A stretch of DNA of 5,016 nt from Abditibacteriota bacterium. Its GTDB lineage: Bacteria > Armatimonadota > UBA5829. The position numbers were made by a program, and so were the translations under genes. The notes under the pieces are model-generated. The model made no database searches. It was not told the origin of the DNA and saw nothing but the letters and a program-made list of their open reading frames with translations. The stretch covers positions 1-5,016 of the forward strand of contig JAGDAG010000216.1 of NCBI GenBank assembly GCA_017959625.1, in the 5' to 3' direction. This document shows positions 1-5,016 of this stretch, one piece after another. Position 1 is the first letter of the stretch, and each line of letters starts with the position of its first letter.

Positions 1-12
1 CTGTTTTTCCAT
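1..12 (-). CDS. Start of an unidentified ORF downstream of larB (partial; possibly larC)
   Basis: An ATG lies at 12-10 on the minus strand, only two bases after the larB TGA, and the four visible codons read M-E-K-Q before the window ends. A purine-rich GAAAGGAA (24-31) sits about 12 bases upstream, a somewhat long spacing for a ribosome binding site. Placing a gene start right after larB fits the gene density of the unit. In many genomes larB is followed by larC, which makes the thiolating/cyclising partner enzyme of the nickel-pincer cofactor, so larC is the natural guess. Four residues cannot show the family, and the gene identity is purely inferred from position. Confidence 0.35.
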
Positions 13-14
13 TT

Positions 15-776
15 TCAGTCCGATTCCTTTCTGTTAGCCGAATTTATTTTATGAGCCATATAACCGGCTCCGAAGCCGTTGTCTATATTCACCACGCTCA
101 TGCCCGCCGCGCAGGAATTGAGCATGGTGAAGAGAGCCGAAAAACCGCTGAGCCCGGTCCCGTAGCCCACGCTTACGGGAAGGGCGATAACGGGACACGG
201 CACCAGTCCGGCAACGACTCCCGGAAGAGTGCCCTCCATTCCTGCCGCTGCGACTATACAGCTTGCCCCGCTTATCTCGGGCACTATGGAGAGAAGGCGA
301 TGGATCCCCGCTATGCCCACGTCGAAAAAGGTTTTCACCCGGGAGCCCAGAAGCGAACACACGCAGGCGGCCTCCTCCGCCACGGGGATATCGGCGGTAC
401 CGGCGGAAAGCACGGCCACAAAGCCTTCTTCCACACGGGGAGCCTCTCCGCGCCACACCACCTTTGCCTCGGGGGAATAACCGTGCTCCGGCAGCTCCGG
501 GCTTATACGGCCGTGGACCTCCGGGGAAAGCCTGGTGCCTATCACAAACTCTTCCTTTTCTGCAAGAGCGGTGAAGATATCTATTATCTGCGAGTCGCTT
601 TTGCCCTGACAGAAAACCACCACAGGGACGCCGGTGCGCAAGGCTCTGTGATGGTCAAGCCGGGCAAAGCCCAGATCCTCGTAATCCAGGCTGCTCAGCC
701 TTTCAAAAGCCTTCTCCCGGGAAACGGCCCCGCAGGCTATGCCGTCTATCAGCGCTTTCAGAGAGTCGCGGTTCAC
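15..776 (-). CDS. larB: LarB, pyridinium-3,5-biscarboxylic acid mononucleotide synthase (nickel-pincer cofactor synthesis)
   Basis: LarB is a soluble cytoplasmic enzyme. The family carboxylates C5 of the nicotinate ring of nicotinic acid adenine dinucleotide and hydrolyses the phosphoanhydride, releasing AMP and giving the biscarboxylated mononucleotide. LarE and LarC then turn this into the nickel-pincer nucleotide of LarA-type racemases. The 253 residues match the family's usual length of about 250. Visible hallmarks are ARLDHHRALRTGVPVVVFCQGKS (about 38-60), the PurE-like core with GTADIPVAEEA (126-136), FDVGIAGIHRLL (151-162), AAAGMEGTLPGVVAGLV (176-192) and PVSVGYG (200-206), and Cys222 in LNSCAAGM. 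Cys222 appears to correspond to the catalytic Cys221 of Lactobacillus plantarum LarB. The glycine-rich NIDNGFGAG (230-238) is also typical. The start is GTG at 776-774, which overlaps the TGA of the preceding gene in a GTGA junction. Only a weak GGGA lies six bases upstream, so translation is probably coupled. No larA is visible. Confidence 0.95.
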   Translation of the reverse strand: MNRDSLKALIDGIACGAVSREKAFERLSSLDYEDLGFARLDHHRALRTGVPVVVFCQGKSDSQIIDIFTALAEKEEFVIGTRLSPEVHGRISPELPEHGYSPEAKVVWRGEAPRVEEGFVAVLSAGTADIPVAEEAACVCSLLGSRVKTFFDVGIAGIHRLLSIVPEISGASCIVAAAGMEGTLPGVVAGLVPCPVIALPVSVGYGTGLSGFSALFTMLNSCAAGMSVVNIDNGFGAGYMAHKINSANRKESD

Positions 777-1201
777 TGGATATCCCGCAGGACCGTCACA
801 AGCTTGCAGGCGATGGGGTTTGCCCCCGCGGCAGATTTGAATTCATCGGTGCGGAAGCGCCATACGTCGCCGGGAAGCATAAAATCTATTTTGTTGTAGA
901 TGTTTTCGGCAAGATACAGCTGCCCTCTCTGCTGATAATAGATATTCCAGACGATGGTCACGTTGCGCAGTATGTTGCCGCCGTTGTTCTTGAGAAGCCC
1001 GTCTATATGATAAAGCGAGTTTTTGACCTTTATGATCACGTGGGAAGCGTTCACCTCGCCGTCGTCATAAACGTCGTCCACAACAGCCTCTTCGTCATAC
1101 ATCAGGATCTTTATCCCGTTGGCGTCCTTTTCCGGCTCGTTGACTTCGGATACCTCTTCCTGAACGCCGTGTTCGGGCATCATTTCATTGTTCTCTTCCA
1201 T
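773..1201 (-). CDS. Small acidic-tailed protein with an FxLYD-like core, function unknown
   Basis: This 142-residue protein is not one I can assign. Residues 1-50 are strongly acidic (18 Asp/Glu against two Lys) and probably disordered. Residues about 55-140 look like a small beta-sandwich: LLKNNGGNILRNVTIVWNIYY (69-89) has the pattern of an 'xLKNNgg..l.nVxvxxxxY' strand pair, followed by a turn and LPGDVWRFR (109-117). That arrangement recalls FxLYD and related domains found in cell-envelope and stress-associated proteins, but the match is by eye. There is no signal peptide or membrane segment, so as written it should be cytoplasmic. The ATG at 1201 is supported by AGGAG (1208-1212) six bases upstream; the inner Met7 and Met8 lack such a site. 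It lies 17 bases after the upstream gene and overlaps larB by four bases, so it is very likely in one operon with both. That it is translated is well supported; its role is not. Confidence 0.85.
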   Translation of the reverse strand: MEENNEMMPEHGVQEEVSEVNEPEKDANGIKILMYDEEAVVDDVYDDGEVNASHVIIKVKNSLYHIDGLLKNNGGNILRNVTIVWNIYYQQRGQLYLAENIYNKIDFMLPGDVWRFRTDEFKSAAGANPIACKLVTVLRDIQ

Positions 1202-1212
1202 TTTAAACTCCT
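1202..1212 (-). promoter_or_regulatory. Ribosome binding site fixing the start of the FxLYD-like gene
   Basis: The minus strand reads CAGGAGTTTAAAATG, with AGGAG at 1212-1208 and a six-base spacer. It lies in the 17-base gap after the TAG of the exported-protein gene and fixes the ATG at 1201 as the start. Confidence 0.75.
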
Positions 1213-1218
1213 GTATTC

Positions 1219-1656
1219 CTATAATCTGACGTCGATAATGGCGGATACTCCCACTCCTTCCACACGATTGACGCCTTTAACGCTTTTTTTGTCCACGGGC
1301 ACAAGCCCCCGCATCCGGAGAGGCGTGCCGAAGGTTTTGTTGGATTCCAGCTGCAGCACCGCCTTGACCTGATCCACTTTTGCCTTGTCTCCCGTCACCT
1401 GGGCCATTCCGATCTCCTTGCCGTCGCCCAGGCTGATGATTATCACCACCTTTGTGGCAGACTTTGTATCCAGGCTGTTCTGCTCCAGAAGATGGTTCAG
1501 AAAGCTGTTGATCTCGCTGCCGTAGGTGTCCACGAGGACGCCCACTGCGATGCCTCCCAAAAGCGACCCCAGATTGAAGCCGGCGCATAACGATGAGCAT
1601 ACCACCGAGATAAAAAGCGCGCAGGACAGGCCCAAAGCCAGTATTTTTTTCTTCAT
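1219..1656 (-). CDS. Small exported protein with glycine-zipper segment, function unknown
   Basis: This is a 145-residue protein of a family I cannot name. Residues 1-25 form a clear Sec signal peptide: MKKK, a hydrophobic core (ILALGLSCALFISVVC) and a likely signal-peptidase I site after SSLCA. Neither Cys20 nor Cys24 sits in a lipobox, so it is probably not a lipoprotein. Residues 29-42 (LGSLLGGIAVGVLV) form a second hydrophobic stretch with G30xxxG34 and G35xxxG39 spacing, like a glycine zipper, which could pack in or against a membrane. The rest (44-145) alternates short hydrophobic strands and charged turns and ends in VEGVGVSAIIDVRL. It looks like a small alpha/beta or beta domain outside the cytoplasm. 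The ATG is preceded by GGAGAG (1668-1663) and a TATAAT promoter element, so this seems to be the first gene of the lar-containing unit. From memory, similar proteins occur in Armatimonadota-type genomes; this is unverified. Confidence 0.82.
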   Translation of the reverse strand: MKKKILALGLSCALFISVVCSSLCAGFNLGSLLGGIAVGVLVDTYGSEINSFLNHLLEQNSLDTKSATKVVIIISLGDGKEIGMAQVTGDKAKVDQVKAVLQLESNKTFGTPLRMRGLVPVDKKSVKGVNRVEGVGVSAIIDVRL

Positions 1657-1662
1657 TTGATA

Positions 1663-1668
1663 CTCTCC
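1663..1668 (-). promoter_or_regulatory. Ribosome binding site of the exported-protein gene
   Basis: The minus strand reads GGAGAG, then six bases, then ATG at 1656. It is the first good site after the predicted -10 box and supports this start over any inner Met. Confidence 0.7.
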
Positions 1669-1685
1669 ATGGTTTTATCAGTATT

Positions 1686-1714
1686 ATTATACACCAAAAA
1701 CGGTGGATTTTCCC
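1686..1714 (-). promoter_or_regulatory. Predicted sigma-70-type promoter for the left-hand unit
   Basis: A perfect -10 hexamer TATAAT lies at 1691-1686 on the minus strand. Seventeen bases upstream the -35 position reads GGGAAA (1714-1709), only three of six matches to TTGACA, so the promoter may be weak or helped by an activator. Transcription would begin near 1679 and leave a leader of about 20 bases carrying the GGAGAG ribosome binding site. It would drive the exported protein, the FxLYD-like protein, larB and the edge ORF. Its AT-rich intergenic position right before the gene supports it, but no experiment or neighbouring copy can be checked here. Confidence 0.55.
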
Positions 1715-1730
1715 GCAAAGGGCCGTTTTT
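1696..1730 (-). terminator. Possible rho-independent terminator of valS
   Basis: Fifteen bases past the valS stop codon the minus strand carries AAAAACGG (1730-1723) and, 19 bases on, CCGTTTTT (1703-1696), a perfect 8-bp inverted repeat. Inside it CCC (1722-1720) can pair with GGG (1714-1712) around TTTGC, stacking on the outer stem and leaving an eight-base bulge. The final run of five T residues is part of the stem rather than after it, as in A-tract/T-tract bidirectional terminators. The stem has few GC pairs and the bulge weakens it, so termination may be partial. The repeat is symmetric but no plus-strand gene would use it. Confidence 0.4.
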
Positions 1731-1745
1731 TACAGAGATAAAACG

Positions 1746-4373
1746 CTATCCCAGCAGGCCCAGCCGTTCCGAAAGCTTTGCTTTCTTTTCCGTAAGCTCC
1801 GCCACTATGGCCTTCTGTTTTTCCACCACCTCAGCGGGAGCCTTTGCAAGAAAGCCCGCGTTGGAAAGCTTGCCTTCCGCTCTTTGCAGCTCTTTTTCCA
1901 GGCCGGCAAGCTCTTTGGTTATTTTTTCTTTTTCCTTTTCCTTGTCCACAAGCCCCTCGGGATCGATATACACGTCTATCCCGGAAAGATGCTGCGACAC
2001 CATGGACGCCTTGGCTTCGTCGGACACGGAGCCTGTCACCTCGAGGGCGTCCAGCTTTCCCAAAAATCTGATCTTATCAAGGATATCCGAGATATCGGCG
2101 TCCGTCCGGATGACAGCCTTTGCACCTCTTCCCCCGGGGATATTGAGCCCGAGACGCAGGCTTCTTATGGCGCTGACTATGGACATAAGGCGTTCGGTCA
2201 CCGCTTCCGCATCCTCAAAGATCCGTTCGGGGTCCCCCTGGGGATACGGCTGCGTCATGATGCTGGCGCCCTCCTTTGTGTTGAGCACCTGCCAGATCTC
2301 CTCGGTTATAAAAGGCATAACGGGATGCATGAGCCTCAGCGAAGACTCCAGAACATAGGCCAGCACCCACTGTACCACGTCTTTATCGGGCCCCTTCAGC
2401 CTGTCCTTGCTCAGCTCTATATACCAGTCGCAGTAATCGTTCCAGATAAAATCATGGATAGCCTTTGCGGCGTCGTCCATATCATAGGTGGAAAAAGCGC
2501 TGTTGGCCTTCATGCAGGTCTTCTGGAGCTTGGAGATTATCCACCTGTCCTCGGGAGAGAACCTGTCTTTATAGAGGCCGTAATCCCCGGGGCGAAAGCC
2601 GTCTATATTCATAAACACGAACCGGCTGGCGTTCCATATCTTGTTGCAGAAGCGGCTGACTATCTCCACCCGCTTTTCCGAAAACCTTATGTCCTGGGTT
2701 TTCCCCGCCTGGCTTATGAGGGAATACCTGAGGGCGTCGGCGCCGTAGAGGGATATCATCTCCAGAGGGTCCACGCCGGTCCCCAGGCTTTTGGACATAC
2801 GGCGCCCTTTTTCGTCCTGAACCGTAGCGTAGATATAAACGTCCCTGAAGGGTATCTCGTTCATATATTCCAAAGAAGAAAAGATCATCCTTGCCACCCA
2901 GAGATTGATGATGTCCCTGGCTGTTATCAGGACGTCCGTAGGGAAAAAGCATTCGAGCTCCGGCGTTTTTTCGGGCCAGCCCAGGGTGGCAAAAGGCCAG
3001 AGGGCAGACGAGAACCATGTGTCCAGGACGTCGGTCTCCTGCTCGACGGGGCCTCCGCATTCCGGGCAGGAGGCCACAGCCTCCCGGGAAGCGGTATATT
3101 TGCCGCAATTGGCGCATTTATATACGGGTATCCTGTGCCCCCACCAGAGCTGGCGGCTGATGCACCAGTCCCGCACGTTTTCCAGCCATTCGATATAGCC
3201 TTTTTCATAACGGGCGGGCCAGAAGGTTATCTTTCCGGACCTGACGGCCTCGATGGCCGGGGCGGCAAGCTCCTTCATTTTGCAGAACCACTGTTCGCTG
3301 AGAAGGGGCTCGATAGTGGTGCCGCACCTCTGGCAGGTGCCGACCTGATGGGAGTAGTCTTCTATCTTCACCAGAAGCCCCTCTTTTTCCAGGTCCTTTA
3401 CTATGGCTTCTCTCGCCTCATAGCGGTCCATGCCCGCGTATTTGCCGCAGCATTCCGTCATTTTCCCGTCCGGCGCTATGACCACCACCTGGGGCAGACC
3501 ATGTCGGAGGCCCATTTCAAAGTCGTTGGGATCGTGGGCGGGGGTGATCTTCACGCAGCCCGTACCGAATTCCTTGTCCACGTAATCGTCCGCTATGACG
3601 GGTATCACCCGGCCCACAAGAGGCAGCACAAGGTTTTTGCCCACCAGATGTTTATACCTTTCGTCGGTGGAGTTCACAGCCACCGCCGTATCGCCCAGCA
3701 TGGTCTCCGGCCGGGTAGTGGCGATGGTCACGTAACCGGAGCCGTCCTCCAGTGGATATTTATAATGCCAGAAATGGCCTTCCTGCTCTTTGTATTCCAC
3801 CTCCAGGTCGGAGATCGCCGAAGCGCAGCGGGGGCACCAGTTTATGACTCTGGCCCCTTTATAAATGTACCCCTTGTCGAAAAGGCGCACAAAGGTCTCC
3901 AGAACAGCGTCGGCATAGCCCTTGTCCATGGTAAAGCGTTCCCTTTCCCAGTCGAAGGAACAGCCCAGTTTCTTGAACTGATGGATTATCTGCCCTCCGT
4001 ATTGCTCCTTCCATTCCCAGGTCTTCCGCAAAAACGCTTCTCTTCCGATCTCCATCCGGTCGATGCCTTCCTTTGCAAGCTTGTCGGCCACCTTTTTCTG
4101 GGTGGCGATACCGGCATGGTCAGTTCCCGGAAGGCAAAGGGTGTTGAAGCCCTGCATCCTTTTCCGGCGGACCAGGACGTCGTGTATCGAATAACAAAGA
4201 GCATGGCCGATATGAAGGCTGCCTGTGACGTTGGGAGGCGGGATGGTGATGGAATAGGAAGGCCTCGCCGGGTCGGGCTCGGCGTGAAAATAGCCGGCCT
4301 CCATCCACGCTTTATACCATTTTTCCTCAACTCCCGCGGGGTCGTAGGTCTTGGGCAAATTATCTGTCGTCAT
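1746..4373 (-). CDS. valS: Valyl-tRNA synthetase
   Basis: This cytoplasmic class I synthetase joins valine to tRNA-Val and hydrolyses mischarged threonine. The 875 residues are full length for bacterial ValRS. The Rossmann core begins with IPPPNVTGSLHIGHAL (44-59; HIGH at 54-57) and GTDHAGIATQ (83-92). The CP1 editing domain shows TTRPETMLGDTAVAV (219-233) and GTGCVKITPAHDPND (270-284). Metal-binding cysteine pairs are C180/C183 with C347/C350, and C420/C423 with C436/C439. RDWCISRQLWWGHRIPVY (401-418) and DVLDTWFSSALWPFATLGWP (448-467) are ValRS signatures. The second catalytic motif reads RMSKS (525-529), a mild Lys-to-Arg change at its first position with the key Lys528 kept. The anticodon-binding helical domain follows (about 607-740), then the C-terminal tRNA-binding coiled coil (about 805-873, rich in Lys and Glu). 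The ATG is set by AAGGAG six bases upstream, inside prmA, and the first 14 bases overlap prmA. No T-box leader is present. Confidence 0.98.
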   Translation of the reverse strand: MTTDNLPKTYDPAGVEEKWYKAWMEAGYFHAEPDPARPSYSITIPPPNVTGSLHIGHALCYSIHDVLVRRKRMQGFNTLCLPGTDHAGIATQKKVADKLAKEGIDRMEIGREAFLRKTWEWKEQYGGQIIHQFKKLGCSFDWERERFTMDKGYADAVLETFVRLFDKGYIYKGARVINWCPRCASAISDLEVEYKEQEGHFWHYKYPLEDGSGYVTIATTRPETMLGDTAVAVNSTDERYKHLVGKNLVLPLVGRVIPVIADDYVDKEFGTGCVKITPAHDPNDFEMGLRHGLPQVVVIAPDGKMTECCGKYAGMDRYEAREAIVKDLEKEGLLVKIEDYSHQVGTCQRCGTTIEPLLSEQWFCKMKELAAPAIEAVRSGKITFWPARYEKGYIEWLENVRDWCISRQLWWGHRIPVYKCANCGKYTASREAVASCPECGGPVEQETDVLDTWFSSALWPFATLGWPEKTPELECFFPTDVLITARDIINLWVARMIFSSLEYMNEIPFRDVYIYATVQDEKGRRMSKSLGTGVDPLEMISLYGADALRYSLISQAGKTQDIRFSEKRVEIVSRFCNKIWNASRFVFMNIDGFRPGDYGLYKDRFSPEDRWIISKLQKTCMKANSAFSTYDMDDAAKAIHDFIWNDYCDWYIELSKDRLKGPDKDVVQWVLAYVLESSLRLMHPVMPFITEEIWQVLNTKEGASIMTQPYPQGDPERIFEDAEAVTERLMSIVSAIRSLRLGLNIPGGRGAKAVIRTDADISDILDKIRFLGKLDALEVTGSVSDEAKASMVSQHLSGIDVYIDPEGLVDKEKEKEKITKELAGLEKELQRAEGKLSNAGFLAKAPAEVVEKQKAIVAELTEKKAKLSERLGLLG

Positions 4374-5016
4374 TTAACGCTCCTTGTGAAAGTTTTTTCT
4401 TCATGATATAGCACACCCATTCTTTTTGGGTACGTTTTTCAAGCATCTCAAAGCCCCGGGCCGTCAGAGCTTCGAAAACCTCTCTGTCCCTGGACATGAT
4501 TATCCCCGAAGCGGCCAGTACGCCTCCGGGCTTCGTCTTTTCCGCAAGGGAATCCGCCATATAGAGGATCACGCTTGCGATTATGTTTGCCAGCACCACG
4601 TCCGCCTGTACGGATATATGCCCGGCGTCAAAAGCCCTTTCCGCCCTGACGTCCATCCCGTGGGCCTCAAAATTTTGGTTTGCGGTTTTTACGGCCACCG
4701 TGTCGCAGTCAAAGGCATGTATCTCCGTCGCTCCAATAAGATGCGCGGCTAGAGTCAGAATGCCGGAACCAGTGCCGGCGTCGATCACGGTATCCCCGGG
4801 CCTGACGTAGTCCTCCACCGCCCCCAGGCACAGAGCCGTGGTAGCGTGCTGCCCGGTGCCGAAGGCCATGCCGGGATCCAGTTCTATTATCTTTTCGTCT
4901 TCTTCGGCAGAATACGGCTCCCAGCTTGGTTTGATCACGAAACACCCCAGCCGGAAAGGCTTGTAGAACCTTTTCCAGCTGTTGGCCCAGTCTTCTTCTT
5001 CTATGATCTCGGTCTC
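4360..5016 (-). CDS. prmA: Ribosomal protein L11 methyltransferase (N-terminus beyond the window)
   Basis: PrmA transfers methyl groups from S-adenosylmethionine to the alpha-amino group and lysines of ribosomal protein L11 in the cytoplasm. The frame stays open to the right edge, giving 218 residues; family members have about 290-315, so some 75-95 N-terminal residues (the L11-recognition domain) are missing. The visible start, EEEDWANSWKRFYKPFRLG (about 6-24), matches the PrmA linker 'EEDWa..WK.yFKP'. Next come PSW (29-31), LDPGMAFGTGQHATT (46-60), the SAM-binding motif I VIDAGTGSGIL (77-87), the acidic end of the next strand (FDCD, 102-105) and the NIIA catalytic-loop motif (144-147, usually N-I-L-A). 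GGVLAASGII and a final GF...WVCY segment complete the fold. An apparent GTG start at 4938 is only Val27 of this frame. The last 14 bases overlap valS. The common dnaJ-prmA-rsmE order is not seen on this side. Confidence 0.96.
   Translation of the reverse strand, partial: ETEIIEEEDWANSWKRFYKPFRLGCFVIKPSWEPYSAEEDEKIIELDPGMAFGTGQHATTALCLGAVEDYVRPGDTVIDAGTGSGILTLAAHLIGATEIHAFDCDTVAVKTANQNFEAHGMDVRAERAFDAGHISVQADVVLANIIASVILYMADSLAEKTKPGGVLAASGIIMSRDREVFEALTARGFEMLEKRTQKEWVCYIMKKKLSQGALNDDR
4380..4385 (-). promoter_or_regulatory. valS ribosome binding site inside prmA
   Basis: AAGGAG on the minus strand lies six bases before the valS ATG. Because prmA continues to 4360, this strong site is within prmA codons, so ribosomes finishing prmA pass over it. 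It fixes the valS start and suggests the two genes share a messenger RNA. Confidence 0.8.

Noticed and set aside
51..899. A 282-residue plus-strand ORF opposite larB and part of the FxLYD-like gene
   Set aside because: It is in the complementary register of larB, has no family features, and spans the boundary of two well-supported minus-strand genes.
1585..1597. Lipoprotein signal at Cys20 or Cys24 of the exported protein
   Set aside because: Residues before each Cys (SVV and SSL) do not fit the [LVI][ASTVI][GAS]C lipobox, so an ordinary signal peptide is the better reading.
1657..2358. A plus-strand ORF beginning in the intergenic gap and running opposite the valS 3' end
   Set aside because: The product is a low-complexity Ser/Phe-rich translation typical of an antisense frame, and the codons opposite valS encode the well-conserved tRNA-binding coiled coil.
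1884..4406. An 840-residue ORF on the plus strand opposite valS
   Set aside because: It is the exact codon-aligned complement of valS and is open only because valS avoids TTA, CTA and TCA. Its translation has no recognisable domain, while valS matches its family from end to end.
4374..4420. T-box or other leader upstream of valS
   Set aside because: These bases encode the C-terminus of prmA and show no specifier-loop or antiterminator-like elements.
4936..4938. GTG as the start of a 192-residue prmA
   Set aside because: The frame is open to the right edge and upstream residues (EEDWANSWKRFYKPFRLG) match PrmA, so this GTG is an internal valine.
1..5016. CRISPR array, insertion sequence, tRNA, phage or defence genes
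   Set aside because: No spaced direct repeats, transposase-like proteins, tRNA-like cloverleafs or phage proteins are visible, and the window is almost fully occupied by the five genes described.

Overview
This is a compact bacterial window of about 5 kb. All supported genes lie on the minus strand and are packed end to end, so transcription runs from the right edge to the left edge. Base composition looks moderately GC-rich by eye (not computed). Leu TTA/CTA and Ser TCA codons are nearly absent from the large genes, while Ile ATA and Arg AGG/AGA are used freely. The lineage cannot be fixed from the sequence. From memory only, the small exported protein at 1219-1656 resembles hypothetical proteins of Armatimonadota/Abditibacteriota-like genomes, and this needs a search.

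The right part (1746-5016) is translation housekeeping. It holds the C-terminal three quarters of prmA (ribosomal protein L11 methyltransferase), which runs off the right edge and overlaps by 14 bases the start of a complete valS (valyl-tRNA synthetase, 875 residues). The valS ribosome binding site lies inside the end of prmA, so the two appear co-transcribed, and there is no room for a T-box leader in front of valS.

An 89-base gap (1657-1745) is the only real intergenic space. It holds an imperfect inverted repeat that may terminate valS transcription, followed at once by a perfect TATAAT -10 box and a good ribosome binding site for the next gene.

The left part (1-1656) looks like a second transcription unit. 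In order it has a small exported protein of unknown function, a small acidic-tailed protein with an FxLYD-like core, larB, and four codons of a further ORF at the left edge. LarB is the first enzyme of nickel-pincer nucleotide (lactate racemase cofactor) synthesis. It overlaps the gene before it by four bases (GTGA). The edge ORF is possibly larC, but its identity is not readable here. No larA is visible.

I see no tRNA, rRNA, CRISPR array, mobile element or defence system. The least explained content is the pair of small genes tied to larB. I found no convincing evidence for a dramatic new system.
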